Of a stretch of DNA of 64,000 bases, positions 1 through 14,580 are shown one piece after another. Every line of letters starts with the position of its first letter. Position 1 is the first letter of the stretch. The stretch comes from Casuarius casuarius. Lineage: Eukaryota > Chordata > Aves > Casuariiformes > Casuariidae. Location of the stretch: NCBI GenBank assembly GCA_003342895.1, contig PTFA01000085.1:2263092-2327091 (forward strand). Reading direction: 5' to 3'. The notes beneath the pieces were generated by a model. It searched no databases. It was not told the origin of the DNA and worked only from the letters and a program-made list of their open reading frames with translations. Made by a program: the position numbers and the translations under genes.

Positions 1-3000
1 CCCTGCGGCCCGGGGCTGCGAGCGTGGGGCCTCCGCCTGCCTTCGGGGTATCAACAGTTGGCTCTTCCTCGGCTGTGCGGATTCACTGAGCCGCCTTTTC
101 TTCTTTCTTGCCCTGGAAATCCGTGTGTATGTGGAGCTTTCTTTTTTCTTTTTTAATAAAAAGCTGTTTGCAGAACTGGCTCAGTAATGAGTCATATACA
201 AAATGCAGAATGTGATGCGAACTGGTTTATCGGTGCTCTTTTTGTCAGTTGTGCTCCTTATCGTTTCGCTGTTGTTCGTTTCATGTTTGTACGTANGTTT
301 TCAGAAAATGGAAGATGGCTTGAGCTGTTCAGGCTGGTTGTTGCTCGTTTTGGGCTAAGCTACGTAGTTACAGTCGCCAAACTGCTCCTAGCAGTCGTTG
401 ACAAATCTCTTTTCTAGTGTTAACTTCTCTAAATGTGCATGTGTGTATTTATATACATACAGCTCAAATCTGGGGGGGTTGAAGTAGTTCTGTTTAAGAA
501 TTATGTAGAAATGCCTTAGTGATCGAATAGGGGAACTTCCTTGATAAAAGCTGAGTTTGGTTATTAGACTCGATGGTGAAAAGGAGTGCTTCTAAAAACT
601 CAACTAACCTGTTTTAATGAGATCTAATATATTAAAGCAGACTACTGTGGTTTAAGTTTTTGTAAGACTTGTTTTAAAAGTTGTGCTTATATTTAGTTCA
701 GCAGAAAGTTTTTAAAGTCCTTTATTGAGATATTGTTGAGTTGAAATCCCCTGCAAAACTGGAGGTACGTGGTTAACTTCTTGTAGTTGGGGTCACTTTT
801 AAAATAAAATGAAGTATGCTGTTTTCAGGATGAAGGGGTAAATTCCTGTGGCGGTTGCTAGTATTTAGGAGAGCAAAACTAATGTTCACTTTGAAGAATA
901 ATGTTAAGAGAATGAGTGGGCTCCCTTTGTTTTAAGGGAATTGATTTAAAGATGAGATGAAATAATATATGACTTATTCTGTGTTACTGAAATGTCATAG
1001 TCTGTTTAGACATCTTATTGTGCTGAACACTTGATGCACAGGGAAGAAGTGAATTCTTATTTAAGCAGATTTAGTGACTAAACTGGATATCACTGGCATT
1101 TCTAAGTCTTAAAAAGAAAAACCAGTCTTCCTACATTTCAGAAAAAAAAAAAAGCATTTTTACAAAATAAAAATTGCATGTTCCTTTCCCCTCTGCTTGC
1201 TCTTTGCAACCACTTTTTCAAATGCCGCATCAGTAACACCAGCTGATCAAGGCCTGAGTAGCAGTTATCTAAAGAATATTTCGCTGTACATGTGGTACGA
1301 TAAAAGGCTTAATTGAGATTATTAAATGCTGTATATTTTTCAAAAAAACCTTAAGTTGGGTGCTGTACTAAATATAAAATAACTCTATATAAAGAGATGG
1401 CTAACATAAATGGGTGCATCGCTACTTCTTCCAATCNTCTTTTATTATGATGCTTCTTGAACTGCTTAGTCCCTTGATGTTTCCTTTTGTGCGCTGATTC
1501 ACTTTTAAGTCTTGAGGATGCTTTAGATGGTTCTTTTTTTTCTTACCTTATTCAGTAAATGTAAGATTTCATTGTCTTATTTCCTTCCCTTATATTTGTT
1601 TTTATAAGGGTACTGATACCAGCACTAATCAACTTGAAGAAAGTTACTAATAATTGAGGCGTACTTCTGATTTGTCAAGCAGTATTTGTGGTTTCACAAT
1701 CACATTTTCCTATTTGTATAATTTTTCTTCCAGTCTTTTTTTATTTTTAGCAAAGGACCTACAAAGAGGAACGTTGACAACACAGGAAATAGTGAAATTG
1801 TTCGTACAAAGTGCTGACGGATGCTTAAATAAAATACGTGGGGGTGGGGTTTTTTTTTTCCAGTCTTTCTCATGTATTGGTTATATCACTTTTAAGTCAC
1901 TCATGCAGGTCTAAGCTGTATGTTCTTGAAAATGCTTTCTTTCTTTCTTTCTTTTTTTTTAAAAAAAGTGAACTGCAGTGAGTGCACGCTGACTGTTTGG
2001 TACCGGTCAGTTTTACAGTCATAACTAACATATCTGATGAGCTTAGGGGAATTCCGTATTTAACACGTCTGAATTTATTCCTCCACTGATAAAGCATAAC
2101 CAGTGATGGCATGGAGGGAAACTTGGAAATGCAGTGCTTTTCCCTTTGCCAGTTGAAATGAATTTTTAAGGTCCCTGGATTAGCATTCCTGGTTGAGTAC
2201 ACTGAGTCTTCCTGTGGTATAAACTGCCAGGCTGCCTTGTTTATATGCTCTCCAAAAAGAGGCTTCTCCAGTACAGTGATACTTATTGTTACAACGTGTC
2301 TTCAGCTCATAGTCATTTTAATTAGTTTGCACTATGTTATATGCCCTTAGCCGTACCCTAGATCTCCCTTAGTCTGTCTGATTCCTGACAAGACTGGAAT
2401 TGGTTTGACTCCAGAATCTGAAAAGGCATCTGCTTGAGATGTGATGTCAAATTTTGTTGTTTAATCATACTCATAAATATTGTTTGTGTGAGGTGAGGCA
2501 TTTAGGGAACTTTTCTAACTACGTTATGTAAAACTTCTAATTGTTTTAAACTTTTTTCTTAGTTCAAATTCTAGATGCAGAGTTTAACTTTATTGCCATG
2601 ATTAAATGTCCAAGCCCAAAGTATCTTCCTTATCCTTTCCCAGTTGCATTGTTATTCGCTAACTTCAGTTATCAGAGTGATGGGAACTTTTTCCTGACAG
2701 TTGTGGAAGACAAAAAAGGAGGAAAAGAATATGGAAATCTTGTGGTTTTTTATTATTTTATTTATATTCATATTATTTATACTCAATGTTCATATTATAG
2801 GAATAAGTCAATAATGAGTTGTTGTAGTTATTCTGTTTTCTTAACAACGTGCTTGTGTCACTGAGCTAAACAGCTTGTTTTACAGATTCTTTTCTTGTCT
2901 GCTGTCATGCAAACCATGCCTGAATCCTGGTAGTTTGCTTGCAGGTTTGCAAGTGGTCCCTTGACTTTTCTCCTCAAGACTGTGTTCATGCTATAGTCAT

Positions 3001-6000
3001 GGCTGCACTGGTTCAGACTGTAAGTCCACCTAGCCCTGTATCCTGTGGCACAAGGAGTAAGAGGAAAGCACAGTGCATGTGGGCTTACAATTTACCAGAA
3101 TATTTTTTTGAGTGAGCCTTGGCTCGGGGGCTTTCTCTCTTCATCTTGGCTACCTGGAATAACTAATACAATCAGCAAACTTTGCCATCCACTAAGAGAA
3201 GTGAACCAACAATCTGTTTCCAATGTTTCTTTAGTTACGCTAAGTGTGTGTTTTCAACTTGCGGTCTGCAGGTTTTTGGCCTTCAGCAACCTTAAATTTA
3301 TTACATGTATCTCAAATTTCTGAAGAGATTGACGAGCCAAAAAAATCCATCACTGCTGTGATTACTAGTAAGGATCAGCTTTTCACTGTTAACATAGGAT
3401 AAAACTCTTTTTACAATGGAAATTCATTATGTAAGGTTATGTTGTTCAGTTTGCTTCCTAAGTGGAGACTTCTGCTTTTACACAGATCTATGTGGAAAGT
3501 AAAATGCAATCAAGTCAGCTAATTTTCACACTTCAACAACTCCTAAAGCAAAACTTATCTTGGAATATCTAATGTGCACTTTGCTAGTACTTTTAATACA
3601 GCATATGAGAATAAGAAGCATTAATTTATCAGTCTCCAAGTATCTAACTTGCTGTTCAAGTAGTGCTGTCTGGTGAAACTGGATTGGGTTTATCATTCCA
3701 AATAGGAAGGAATGCAAAGAATAAGCCTTACAACTTCTTGTATAAAGTGTTTTCTGTGAGAGTAAAGTCATATTTTTTAGCTGAGAATATTTCTGACTTA
3801 GTGTGAAGACTTGCTGACTCTAAAACAAAATGTCATATTTATTTTTAATCCAAGATGATACCAGTATTAGGCAGGAAGCTGGCCACAGGAGGCAGTACTG
3901 TATCTGTGAGCTGAAACAGTTGTTGATTTTACAGAAGTAACTTTTCCTCCGCCATCATCTTGCAAAATAGGCTGCTACTCCAGCAGTCAAGCACATGTAT
4001 GCTGACCTTTGAACGCATTGATGAAAACCCTTTGACAAGCAAAATTACCAACTTCCCTTTTGCAGTGAAACTTCTATGTCTGTAATGTGTAATGTAAATT
4101 GTTTCAGTGTGCTCAAATTATGCCTCACTGAATATTTCTGCTCTTGTCCCCACAGTTATTTGTATTATAGACAAAAAGTAGCTGAGGAGAGGCAGATTCT
4201 CCTTTGAAAGAGCATGGGCATACTGAAGCTTGATGGGGGGAAAAAGTCTCTTTTGGACTTCTCTAGATGGGAGCTGTAGAAGAAAACAAGCATCATGAGC
4301 TTGGGGAAGGAAGAGTGAGGAATGAGTTACTGGCAGTACTTTATAAATGGTCATTATATTAAGGGAATTACAAATCTGATTTTGAAAGCTGTGAGGCTAG
4401 TAGAAACTGTCTCAGGTGGTACCATTATCCTTATATGCACTTCCATTCTTAAAGTGCAAGATTTGTAAGATCTGGGATTCGGGTATCTCTGTGAGGAGGA
4501 GGTCAAAGGCTGAAGTAAGAATAGGGGAAGACAGCATTATGGAGGCAAATATGAAACTGGAGAAGGATTCAGAGTTTTCAGGATATGTGATGGGGGATCA
4601 CCAAGATGTTCATCAGAAAAGACTGATGTTAGAGATATCATAGGTTTAAAAGTTTGTCTCTTGTGACATAAAAACTGACACTAACACTTAGTTGGTAACA
4701 AAAGACACCTTGGACTTTGATTTCCATCTGCCGACGAGATCATATTGCCCTTTTGTGTTCTGTAAGGGGCCAACGTGAGTGCAATTGTTTGGCTTTAGTT
4801 AAAAATGCTGTTGCAGCTTCCTTGCTGCATGTTACCCAGAAACAGCGTGACAGATGTCAAACTGTTTCATGCCTATTCTTAATTGGCAGATGGAGCTCTG
4901 TCTTGGGTACGTGTTATCTGGCTATTTGAGTGACAGGAGGGCAGCTTGGAGTTTTGTGACTTGCTGTGAATGCAGTTAAGAACACAGTAGCATTGAATGA
5001 ATGCAGGAACAACTGTATCATTTAATTGATTGATACAGGCTTTGAGAAAGGTATTGAGAGCATATAGCTTCTGGGTTTTTTGTTTGTTTTTGTTTTATAG
5101 GACTTCCTAGTGCTTCTGTGATAGGGCAACTAAAAGCCATCCCTTTAACAGAAAAACGTCTTGAACTGACTTCTTTCAAAACTTACCTAAAATTCATAAT
5201 ACATGGTGAAGAATACATGTAGTGTTTATAATGATATTTTATTTCAGGTTTTGTGATGGCATCACAAACAAACATCTGATTTCCCAGAATATTACATTGC
5301 TTTTTAGCTTTAGTCAAATGTTATGGTAGTTTAAATACCTTGTGCATCAAGGTGACCTTAGATGCATGAAATGTGGATCTGATCCTTTTCTAATGTGAAT
5401 AATCTATGAATTGTACTAAATCCAATGGAGTTGCACTGTATAAAGCTTTGTAGAAGCAGAGTTGATCCCGAGGCTTTTAGTTGCCTGACTCATAAGTCGG
5501 AACTCCAGTCAGCAAGTTGTTGTTGCAGCCGGGTGGCAGTGGGAGGTAACATAGTACCTCCTTAAGTTTTTTTGACCAACAGTTGTGTCTACTATCATTT
5601 AATCTTGTGGGCTTTAGTAACTTTTCCTTTGAAATGTAAGCTGTCACAGTTTTGATTAGATTGTACATGGTTATGAAGGCAATTAATGTACATTTTAGAT
5701 TTCTCTTCTGCTTGGGAGACCAAACAGTTGATTGAGTTTAAGATGATTTGTATTAGTTTCATTACTNTTGTACGGACCCTACTGCTTTGGGCGCCAAAGA
5801 AAAAAAAAATCTGATGCAGAAAGTGAGCAAGTGCAAAGCAGACTGGTCACCATCAGGAGTCTGACACCAAATGTGGAACTTTGGGAGAACAGGTTGAGTT
5901 TAAGAAACTGTGCAAAATTAAGTGGGTACAAGCAGTGGAACATGAACACTAACAGCCCCACATGCATGCACCTCCCCACCCCCAAATCCCCCAGTCTAAA

Positions 6001-9000
6001 AAAGGACAAAACTCTCCTTTCTGTTGGAGAGAAATAGATTTGCTTTACTGCAAAATGGCATTGTCTATATGGTGTGACTTCTGATGAAATCAAAGATGAG
6101 CTAAGGTATCTGCATCATCCCAAGCCTGGAAGGAGGAAGATACTGTAAACCAGAATAACTGCTGGCAGGGAGACCTCCTCTGGCTTAGCTGAAGTGGATA
6201 TAGAGGAGTACTTAGAGCATGNAACGTAGGAAAAGGAGATGAAGTGGCCATTAAAAGAACCTTGGATAAAAAACTGCTATGAGCCAGAAACACAAGTATG
6301 GACTTTTTTAGTAAGTTATGTGTTTTTTGCCTGTTAATTTAGGTAACTAAAAACCTTTCAGAAAGGCCTATTTCTTTGTTCATATAAGTAGTTAAATAAA
6401 AGAGCCCTTCTTCCCCCATGTCCTTTGCTTCCCAAATGAAAATAAACTTGTATGGTAATCCCCTCTTTAAAACATGGGTTTAAAAATGCCTCTTGTAAAA
6501 ATGGTGTTCCCAAAGTCTGTTAAGAGACCCATCTTTAAAAATAACTTCAGTAACTTTAAATTTTCTGTTTTGACTTTTGGCTTGCCTATGTTGGGTCGTT
6601 AGGAACCTTTCACACCCTTTCACATATTTCAGACTCTAACTGAAAGTCCTAGGTTAGATAATTAATCTTAACAAAGATAATTTTTATTGGATGAGACATT
6701 TTCATCTTTATATATAACCGAAATACTTTTGGGCTACAGTATTAGTTAGAAAGCTGAGAACAGTCCTGCTACCATGATCAGACATCAGTGCTTTCTTCTT
6801 GCATTTTTGTCTCTATATATGTTGCTGGGAATACCCCTCTTCTGTGTATTTTTCCCCCAGCCTTTGGTGTATCTGGGCCCTCCNAAGTCACATCTCCTGT
6901 GCTTCCAACGGTCTGTTGTGTAATGAGTGAGTAGGGCATTCCTGCATTCCTATAAAACTTTCAAAAATCTTCATCTCTGCTCATCTTTTTGAATTGCTTC
7001 TAGCTTTATAGAAGTGATTTGTAATTTATAGTTGTTCTGTCTACCACTACCCAAATCAACATTTATTCTCCTTTGCCCCTGGCCCTACCTTGATATCCCT
7101 GAATCTCTCAAGGAGGTGTTTGGCAATGTAGGTGTTAGGCTGTAGCAAAGTTCAGCTGTACAGACTAACTGTTCCCTTCAACTCTTCATACCACTGTCTC
7201 TTAAGTCTGCAGCTGACAGGATCTGTACGCAGTGCCTATCATACCTACTGCTGCGGTATAAGATAAAAGGTGCACTGTTTGTACCATGTAAGGCTTTTTT
7301 ATTTTTAAGTGATCAATGGCTTACTGCTTCTTCTTTTACTTCATGCATTCTAGGACCCTCTGTATGATTGTTTTTATATGGTGGCTCTTCCATTATAAAC
7401 TAACAATTGTGTGATCCTAAGAGGTCTTTATTTCTTCACTCGGAATAACCCCTTCATTATATACGTTCAGATCAAGTGGAGTCCTAAAGTNTTAAGAGGG
7501 TTTAAAAATAAATAAGTAAATAAATAAAAAGCCCATTCTCTGTTTCTTACTAGACAGTCATATAGGCTTATCTGGATCAGAAATTACTGAACAAAAATAA
7601 ACCTGACCTCCTTGTCCACTTCTCATCAGCACAACTGAAGTGTGGAATACAAATAGTGAACAATGAACTTTGTAATGTTAAGGATAGTGTTGATNGTATA
7701 GGATCTTTTTAATAAGGCTTTTTTCCAAACTTTTGGATATTTAATATGCTTTACTTTTGGATGAAGTGAGCTACTTTGCTGATGGAGATATTTAGTGCTT
7801 AAGGGTTATCTTGCTTAAAGTATATTCTGTCTTTTCAGTATCTACAAACTTGTCTGATTTACAGGCAGGAGTTGCAAGTAAGTCTGACTGTATACCAGAT
7901 CATCTTTATCTCCTGGTTTTCTGGCTTTGTTTTTTGGGGGATTTTTTTGGTCATACTTATTAAATGGTGTGGTTAATGATTATGAATTGTGTAGTATCCT
8001 GCATTAAGTACTGGTTTCTGATAGAGTAGTTAAATCCTTGTATTCCTAAGCCACCTTTTAAATGGGAAAATCTGGCTTTCTTACCTCTCAAATGTGATGA
8101 AGTTTTCATGCAATAGGATGCCATGTACTGCATGTCCTAGAGACCCGAGGGAAGGAGCAGCTTTGGAGTTGATGACAGATGCACAGATCCCCCATTGCTG
8201 NGTTACAGGACAAGTGAGTGTGGAGCTGGGTTCTTGGGACAGCACTGCAGCTGCTTTTGGCCAGTGCCTAGCCATAGGTGGGGATTCATATACAGAACAA
8301 TTCCTATACAAGCACGGAGCTGCTGCTGGTCGGGTCGTATCCTGGGATTGGAGCTACACTGGAGCTGCTCGTGAGCTACTTGGTGGCCACCTTTAGTCTC
8401 TGTTAGCGAGAACTTGAATTTCATCGTTGATTCAACCTAGTTTGTGGTGAGCTGCTCAGAGGGGGAGAGCTGTGACTGTGTGCTGATTCTCTTTGCTGTG
8501 CAATCAGCAGTGCTTCAGGTAATGCTAAGCTGAATTAGGGAATTCATCCAGCTAAAGATTAACCTGACCAAAAAGAGAAGAGGATTTGGTCACCACTCTT
8601 CAGTGGCTGCCTGCGCCTACCTGAGCTTCGACTAGCTGTGAAACTGGAGCCTCAACTCAAGGCAGCTGGATGATTTTAATATTTGTTGCGCTCCAGTCAT
8701 ACGTTAGCTTGAAAGGAATATGTTTTTCAAGCAGCTAAATTAGTGCATTCCTCTTAGAGACAGTCAGTCTATAAATAATCCTTAAAATAAGCAAACCATG
8801 CTATCTGTATCAGTAGTGCAATTCTAATGTATTCCAGAACAATGCAAGATGAAACTAAGTTTTCACTGAATGTCATTTACTTTATTTTCAAAATAGAATG
8901 AGCAATAGAAATAGGCTAGTTTATTATGCACTTTCATAGTGCTCTAATATCTGTAAACTCTAAAAGACATTCTGCAGAGACCCGACTCCTTTAAAGTTGT

Positions 9001-12000
9001 TGCTGAAACTGGTAATTTCAGTCATGTCGAGCAGTATTAAGTTCTACTGTTATTTTATCTTGCGGTCTTTAAATGTGGATTGAGTATTTTTGATGTTTAG
9101 AATCATGCAATTTAAAAGCTATTCAAAGGAGTTTGTAAATTCTGAATTCAAAATTCTGAGAAGAGAGCCTAGTTTTGCAGGACCCTCTGGTGTTGGCCCT
9201 GAAGCCTTCCAGTGTGCTGCTAGAGATCCCAGCAGTGCTGCTGTGAACGGGTGATGAAGTGTGTTAGGGTGCTAGATACAGATGTTAGTATGATAGTCGG
9301 ATTACGCTGTAGGTCATTGAGCTGTCAGAAATCTGCATGTTTCAAAGTGTAGCTGCTCTAATTCTGATAATTGAGTTGCGTTTTGAATCTCTTGTTTGTT
9401 TTTAAGTGACAAGTAATTTATCTGAGGAAAGAAAGGAATCTTGATGTGGTAGCCGTACCCTAGCTCAGGAGATAAGTACTGTCAGAAGCTGCATTTTGCT
9501 TAACATTATTATGAGCATNCATCTGATCTGGTTCACAAGTTCCAAGTGCTTATGAGCAGAAAACTGCCTTGTGTCATATATACGTGGCACTTGCATCCTT
9601 TATTGCCTTACCTACTGTAGCCATTTGTGTCTGTTTTTATTTTGCCACCTGTAGCGTGTTTAAACTTTCCTCCAAGAACCTTACCGTGTTCATAGCTTCA
9701 AAGGTGCAAGACACTGCTCTGTTATCATTGTGTAGGAAACCAATATTAGATCCTTTNTACAGTCGAAGACTGAGATGAAGGAGGGCCAGCTTAATCTGAA
9801 GAAGCCTGTTCTGACTTAAGTCGTGTTTTGTGGATTCTTACGGGGTGTCCATATTGAATACAGCTTTGTCCTGTTAAGTCATAAAAGGGTAAATAAATCC
9901 AGTTGCACTTGTGTATAATTCTAAAATAAATGTATCTTGCAACTTCTGAAAAATGTTAACCTTCACCCTAGTGTGTTGCTTCATGTTCCACTGCCCTATT
10001 GTTTAGTGGTTGCAATAAAAACTACTGCATCTTTAATTTACATACTGATACAAATGTTGCTGAGATCATCTGAAAATGCCTTGCAGATGTCACTAGGAAG
10101 TAAAGCCAAGTGTTCAAGTTCAAAATGATTAGACTTTGCTCTTTTGCATTAGGCACACGAGGATGTTGCAAGTGTTCCCCACCCTGCCTCTTACACTCTG
10201 GTCTTGTTTCCTACTCGTCACGTTCTTACGTTTACTGGAACCCTTCAAGAAAGAGCTAATAAATAGGCATCTCTCTGAGGCTTCATTTATCAGTCTTTAT
10301 AGATTCAGACAGAAGAGTGATGTAGCAGAATGAAAGATTCCCTTAAAAACACCACTAGAAAAAAAAGTGGTTGTGTATGTAGCCAGCAATACCTACTTCA
10401 GAGAACAAAAAAATGGTAATTCCTGGGTAAGCTTGCAGGAAAATCTGCAAGAACAAATCCATCTCCCTCAACTGTCAGATGGCATATGGCAAAGAACAAG
10501 TTTCTGGAGGAGTGTTGTCCTGGAGGTCTGTCAGTGCTTGGTATCTGCTGGGGAGGTGTCGAAACCATTCAGCCCTCCCCACAAAGCTCCTCCAGGCCTA
10601 AGGTCAGTGCTGGTGTCTGCACGAGCTGCTCATCCTGTAGTGAGCGAGGTGTGTAAATAAGCATGTCGGTGGGCTCTAGTAGCGATTGCTTACAGCTCTT
10701 CAAAGTATTGTTAAAAGCAAATGCACTTGCAACCCTTGGTTCTGACATGTGCTGTTGCAGTGTCTTGGAGATTAGGGGCCTGTGACAGCTCTGCAGAACT
10801 CAAACCTGCCCTTTGGGAATCAGCAGAACAGTGCCGGCTGTTAGAGCTAGGTTACAGCCATATTGCTGCTGCCTACTTCTGACGTTCAGCTATGCAGCTA
10901 GTCATTCGCTGTCTGCAAGAAGCAAAACCTACAGTGAGAAATGTTTTGCAAATAATTCCCTCCCGGAGTTCAACAAACTGAAGGTGAAGCATATTGCTTG
11001 TCAGCCATGTGCTTGTTTTCGCTTCCTGTTTCTGAAGGTAGCTTACAAATTTGCTTGCTTAGTTTAAGTTGCTCTTAATTCAGCCTTACTCTGAGTGACT
11101 GCAGGAAAATGTTTTTCTTTGCAAGACAATATGTTAGATATGCAAAAGCAGTAAGAAAGTAGCAAAGTGTTCTTCATCTCCAGCTCTGTCCATTAAAAAG
11201 TTCAAAAATCAAAAAAGACTTACGAGCACAGTAGGATAGGAAGGACCAAAGCTGTGAAGTTGGAGCAAGCTCAGCTTGCAAGCTGATGCATGAATTCCAG
11301 ACATTTTGATGCCCTATTGCTTAAAAGGGGAAGGAGACTTGATATCTTGACTCCTTTCCCAATCTTGTAATGAATTCCTATTTTATGTCCTGTGGGAATA
11401 AGTGCCACAGAGTTGTTGTTTATCAGGGAATCTAATTGGAAAATACTTTTATTTCCCCTTAATTTTGACTCCTTCCACTCTTAGTTCAAAAGAGTAAAGA
11501 GGCTAGATAAATAGGGAGATTACCTACTTAAAAGGGTGGGGTTTTTATTTTATGCGGGTCATGCAAAACAGATCTTAGTTTTTAGTTTGATAAATAAAAC
11601 TTAATACCGTGGTGTCTTTTACATTCTTTGATAGATGGGTCTAAAATGAGACTCTTTCTAGCAAGGAAACCAAGCATTAATATTTTTATGCCTCTGTTCA
11701 GCTTCTCAGTGTTTAGTCACCTGTTTTTATTCTCACAACTTGGAGGGGGGGGAAAACAAACTTTAAAATGCTACTGCATTGGGTGCTATACATGGTTTTT
11801 ATACTTTTTAATGTATTTTATATATAACATTTTTTGTAAAGTACATCTTGCATTGCTAGAAATAGAGAAATACTGTACTGTGGAGGATATATGGACTAGC
11901 GTACTCCAACAGAGAGTGAAGTTTATTTGCATCCCGCAAGGATTTGCGTCCCACAAGGACTTAATTTCCTGGCTGGGTTCTTACTACAGCGACACCAAAA

Positions 12001-14519
12001 AAAAAAAAAATTAAGTATAGACACTCTACAGACTTAGTGAAATAGTCATTAAAGGGTTTTATTTGGCACAGTTTGAGCTTAACTCTGTACCCAAAGCGTT
12101 GCTCAGACTTAGCCATGCGAGTGTATTTAGCAGGAAGTGGTAGCCTGTGTCACCAGGCTTGCTCGGCGAATGCGTGCTGCTCACCGCTTCCTCTTACTGA
12201 AGTGAAAGAACAAAAGAAACATCAGCCTGTATTTCATTTCAGCCTCTAAAAAGTTGCATTTGTTAAACCTCTTTGTAACAGAGAGATTTATGGCTTTCTC
12301 CTGTATATTGTTTGTTTTTTAGCTTTCGATTTCATCTTTATTCAATAAAAATGTTTGGTGGAGTTCCTGCTAGAAATCTGAAGATCTGAAAAGCTATTCA
12401 GGATATGCAGATCCTGAGTTGTAGATGTGATCAAAGGAATGGTTGTATAAACTGTTTTGGTGCCGTAAGGGAAATGACTAACCATAAGAAACCAGTCTGT
12501 GCAAGACAGGGACTGGTGCACCTAATATCTAACTGCAGTACGAGCTCACTTTCTTGAGAAACCATCCCTACAGGAGTCTTCTGCTACTTGTGCTGATGTG
12601 TCTTAGTTTCATTAGTTCACAGTACATATAGAATTATCTTTAAACCACAGAGGTCTCTGAACCTCATTTTCCTGGTAGGGTTACTGTATTTAATACTAAG
12701 ATTACAGGCCTAGACACAAAGGAACTTCTAAAACTGATTTAATTTGCTGTTGTCCATGGTAAAATAGCCATTCCAGAAAAATCTGTATTTGTGCTTTTGG
12801 AATCTGTGAGGCTAAAAAAATATATTGAGAGCCAAGGTCATTTGTTTTCAGACATGAATACAATCAAGTGTGACTTCAGCAAGTGTTACAACTAGTTACT
12901 AGAAAAATCTTCATAGCAAGGTAAAGGAAAAATCCCTCACAGCAAGGAGACAAAGTCCTACCAACACTTCTGTAGCTTCTGCTACATATAATAAGAACTT
13001 TTTTGTAATAAATGTCATCCTTATATCACTTTAGAGGAATGCAAGTTAGTAATAATCCATTTGCCTTTAAATCTTGGGGAATCTTGGGAATTTATGACTG
13101 TAGCAGTAGTCATGATAGCATTTTAAAATAATGCAGTTAATTTCATACAGTGCGAAAAGTGCTGATGTGATGTTTGTACTGATAATATGTATTCTTTCTA
13201 ACTAATAGGCTAAACTATGTATCCTTATCGCATCAAAATTAAATGGCTGAAACTTGGTATTTTCAGTCAATTAAAATTTTATACCCTTCTGTGAGAAGGG
13301 TGAAAGTCAAGTAGTTAATGAATATCTATATTTCATTTTAAAATACCATTGTAGTATGTTAAAAAAAAATCCCATAGCTTGTTTCCAGTGATTCCTGTTT
13401 AAGCTGTGGATGAACTAGCAAAGCTAGAGACAGGATTTTCCCAGTTAAAATACCCTTGATAAAGGTCACTTAAGGTACATCTGAAGAAGAGAAAAAAACA
13501 AACAAATCATTATGACTAAATATCAAATAACCTTTAAGATTCAGTGAAGGGAAAATGGGCCATCAGCCTCAAAATGGACTAACTTTGGGGAGGCTGTTCT
13601 GAGATTAAGGAATCTGGCAATCGCATAGCAGGAGTTCAGCACTCTGGCAAATTTGAGCTATATTCTAATGTAGGTTTAGAGATGCAAAAGTTAGAATACC
13701 CAACCTGCTAGGTTGTTTGGAAATCTTGGCTTGGATTCATAGATCCATTTGACCCTCCTAAACCTTAACAGATCTTACTAGGCTCTTCTGAATTTATTGA
13801 ACTTTTTTTACCCATAGTTTAAAATCTGCTTTCAAAAACAATCACAGAACTGGTAGGTACTGTGTGGAAGAGCAGGGGGGAGAGAGGAGGGAAGCATTTT
13901 CTCACTAACTTTTGGAGCTTTCCAGGAAATTGGAGTTGTTCCTAAACTGGTGTTCTTGAAACAGTCCCGTGGGTGGTCATCTTCAGTCGCCTTTAGTAAC
14001 CAGCTGTGTATCTTTTATGTCCTACGAATCTTTCCTCTTTACTGTGATGTCTGATGAGACTGCATTAACCATGAGCATTAAAAAGTAGATACTAGTTTTG
14101 AAAAGCAACTAAGCAGCCATAAGATATAAGTTTTCTGCAGGTGCTGAGCCAGTAGAGGTCCTAGGGAACTGATTTGAATTTCAGGGGCTAGTCTAAAGCT
14201 AAGAAAAATAGCAATTTAAACTAGTGACCTTATTCATATAAACTTGAAGAGTATTGACATTAATTCTTCTCAATCTTGACTAATTCTAGTAATGAGTCTG
14301 AATTTGTTCTATTTTCATTGAGCAGAATAATTTCTCCTTGATTTTTTTGGATGCAGCTGAAAATCTTTGTGCATCCTCAGCACTTCCTAGTGTGTGGAAG
14401 AAGTGACAGCCTCAGAATAATTATCTTTTGCCTAACACTGCTCTTACCAAATCATCAAAAGGAAACTGAACACTTCCTTTTTGCTTGTTGCAAAACTTAA
14501 GTATCTTTTTCTCTGGCAG
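1..14519 (+). other. RAB8B: Intron 1 of RAB8B (partial), no coding exon seen
   Basis: About 14.5 kb of AT-rich DNA before RAB8B exon 2. The first ~60 bases are GC-rich with CpGs and read as the tail of the gene's promoter CpG island, which implies that exon 1 lies just before the window. I looked for the missing P-loop/switch I exon and did not find it. Short open frames here lack family resemblance. Small A/T runs (for example 11998-12010) and a two-copy 17-bp repeat at 11929-11962 are the only structures noted. Confidence 0.7.
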
Positions 14520-14580
14520 GAATCGACTTTAAAATCAGAACAATAGAATTGGATGGAAAGAAAATCAAGCTACAAATATG
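14520..14580 (+). CDS. RAB8B: RAB8B exon 2 (residues 42-62)
   Basis: A 61-nt exon after a ctctggcag acceptor and before a consensus gtaagt donor. It encodes the interswitch strand pair, [21 protein letters not shown] less its split ends. The first codon (Gly) takes its first base from the upstream exon and the last (Trp) takes its third base from the next exon. Confidence 0.95.

Noticed and set aside
8081..8424. Overlapping frames on both strands near 8.1-8.4 kb
   Set aside because: They contain an undetermined base, lack any family match and sit in RAB8B intron 1 without convincing splice sites.
1..14519. Search for the RAB8B P-loop/switch I exon
   Set aside because: No frame with GDSGVGKT or FSEDAF was found; the exon must lie upstream of the window.
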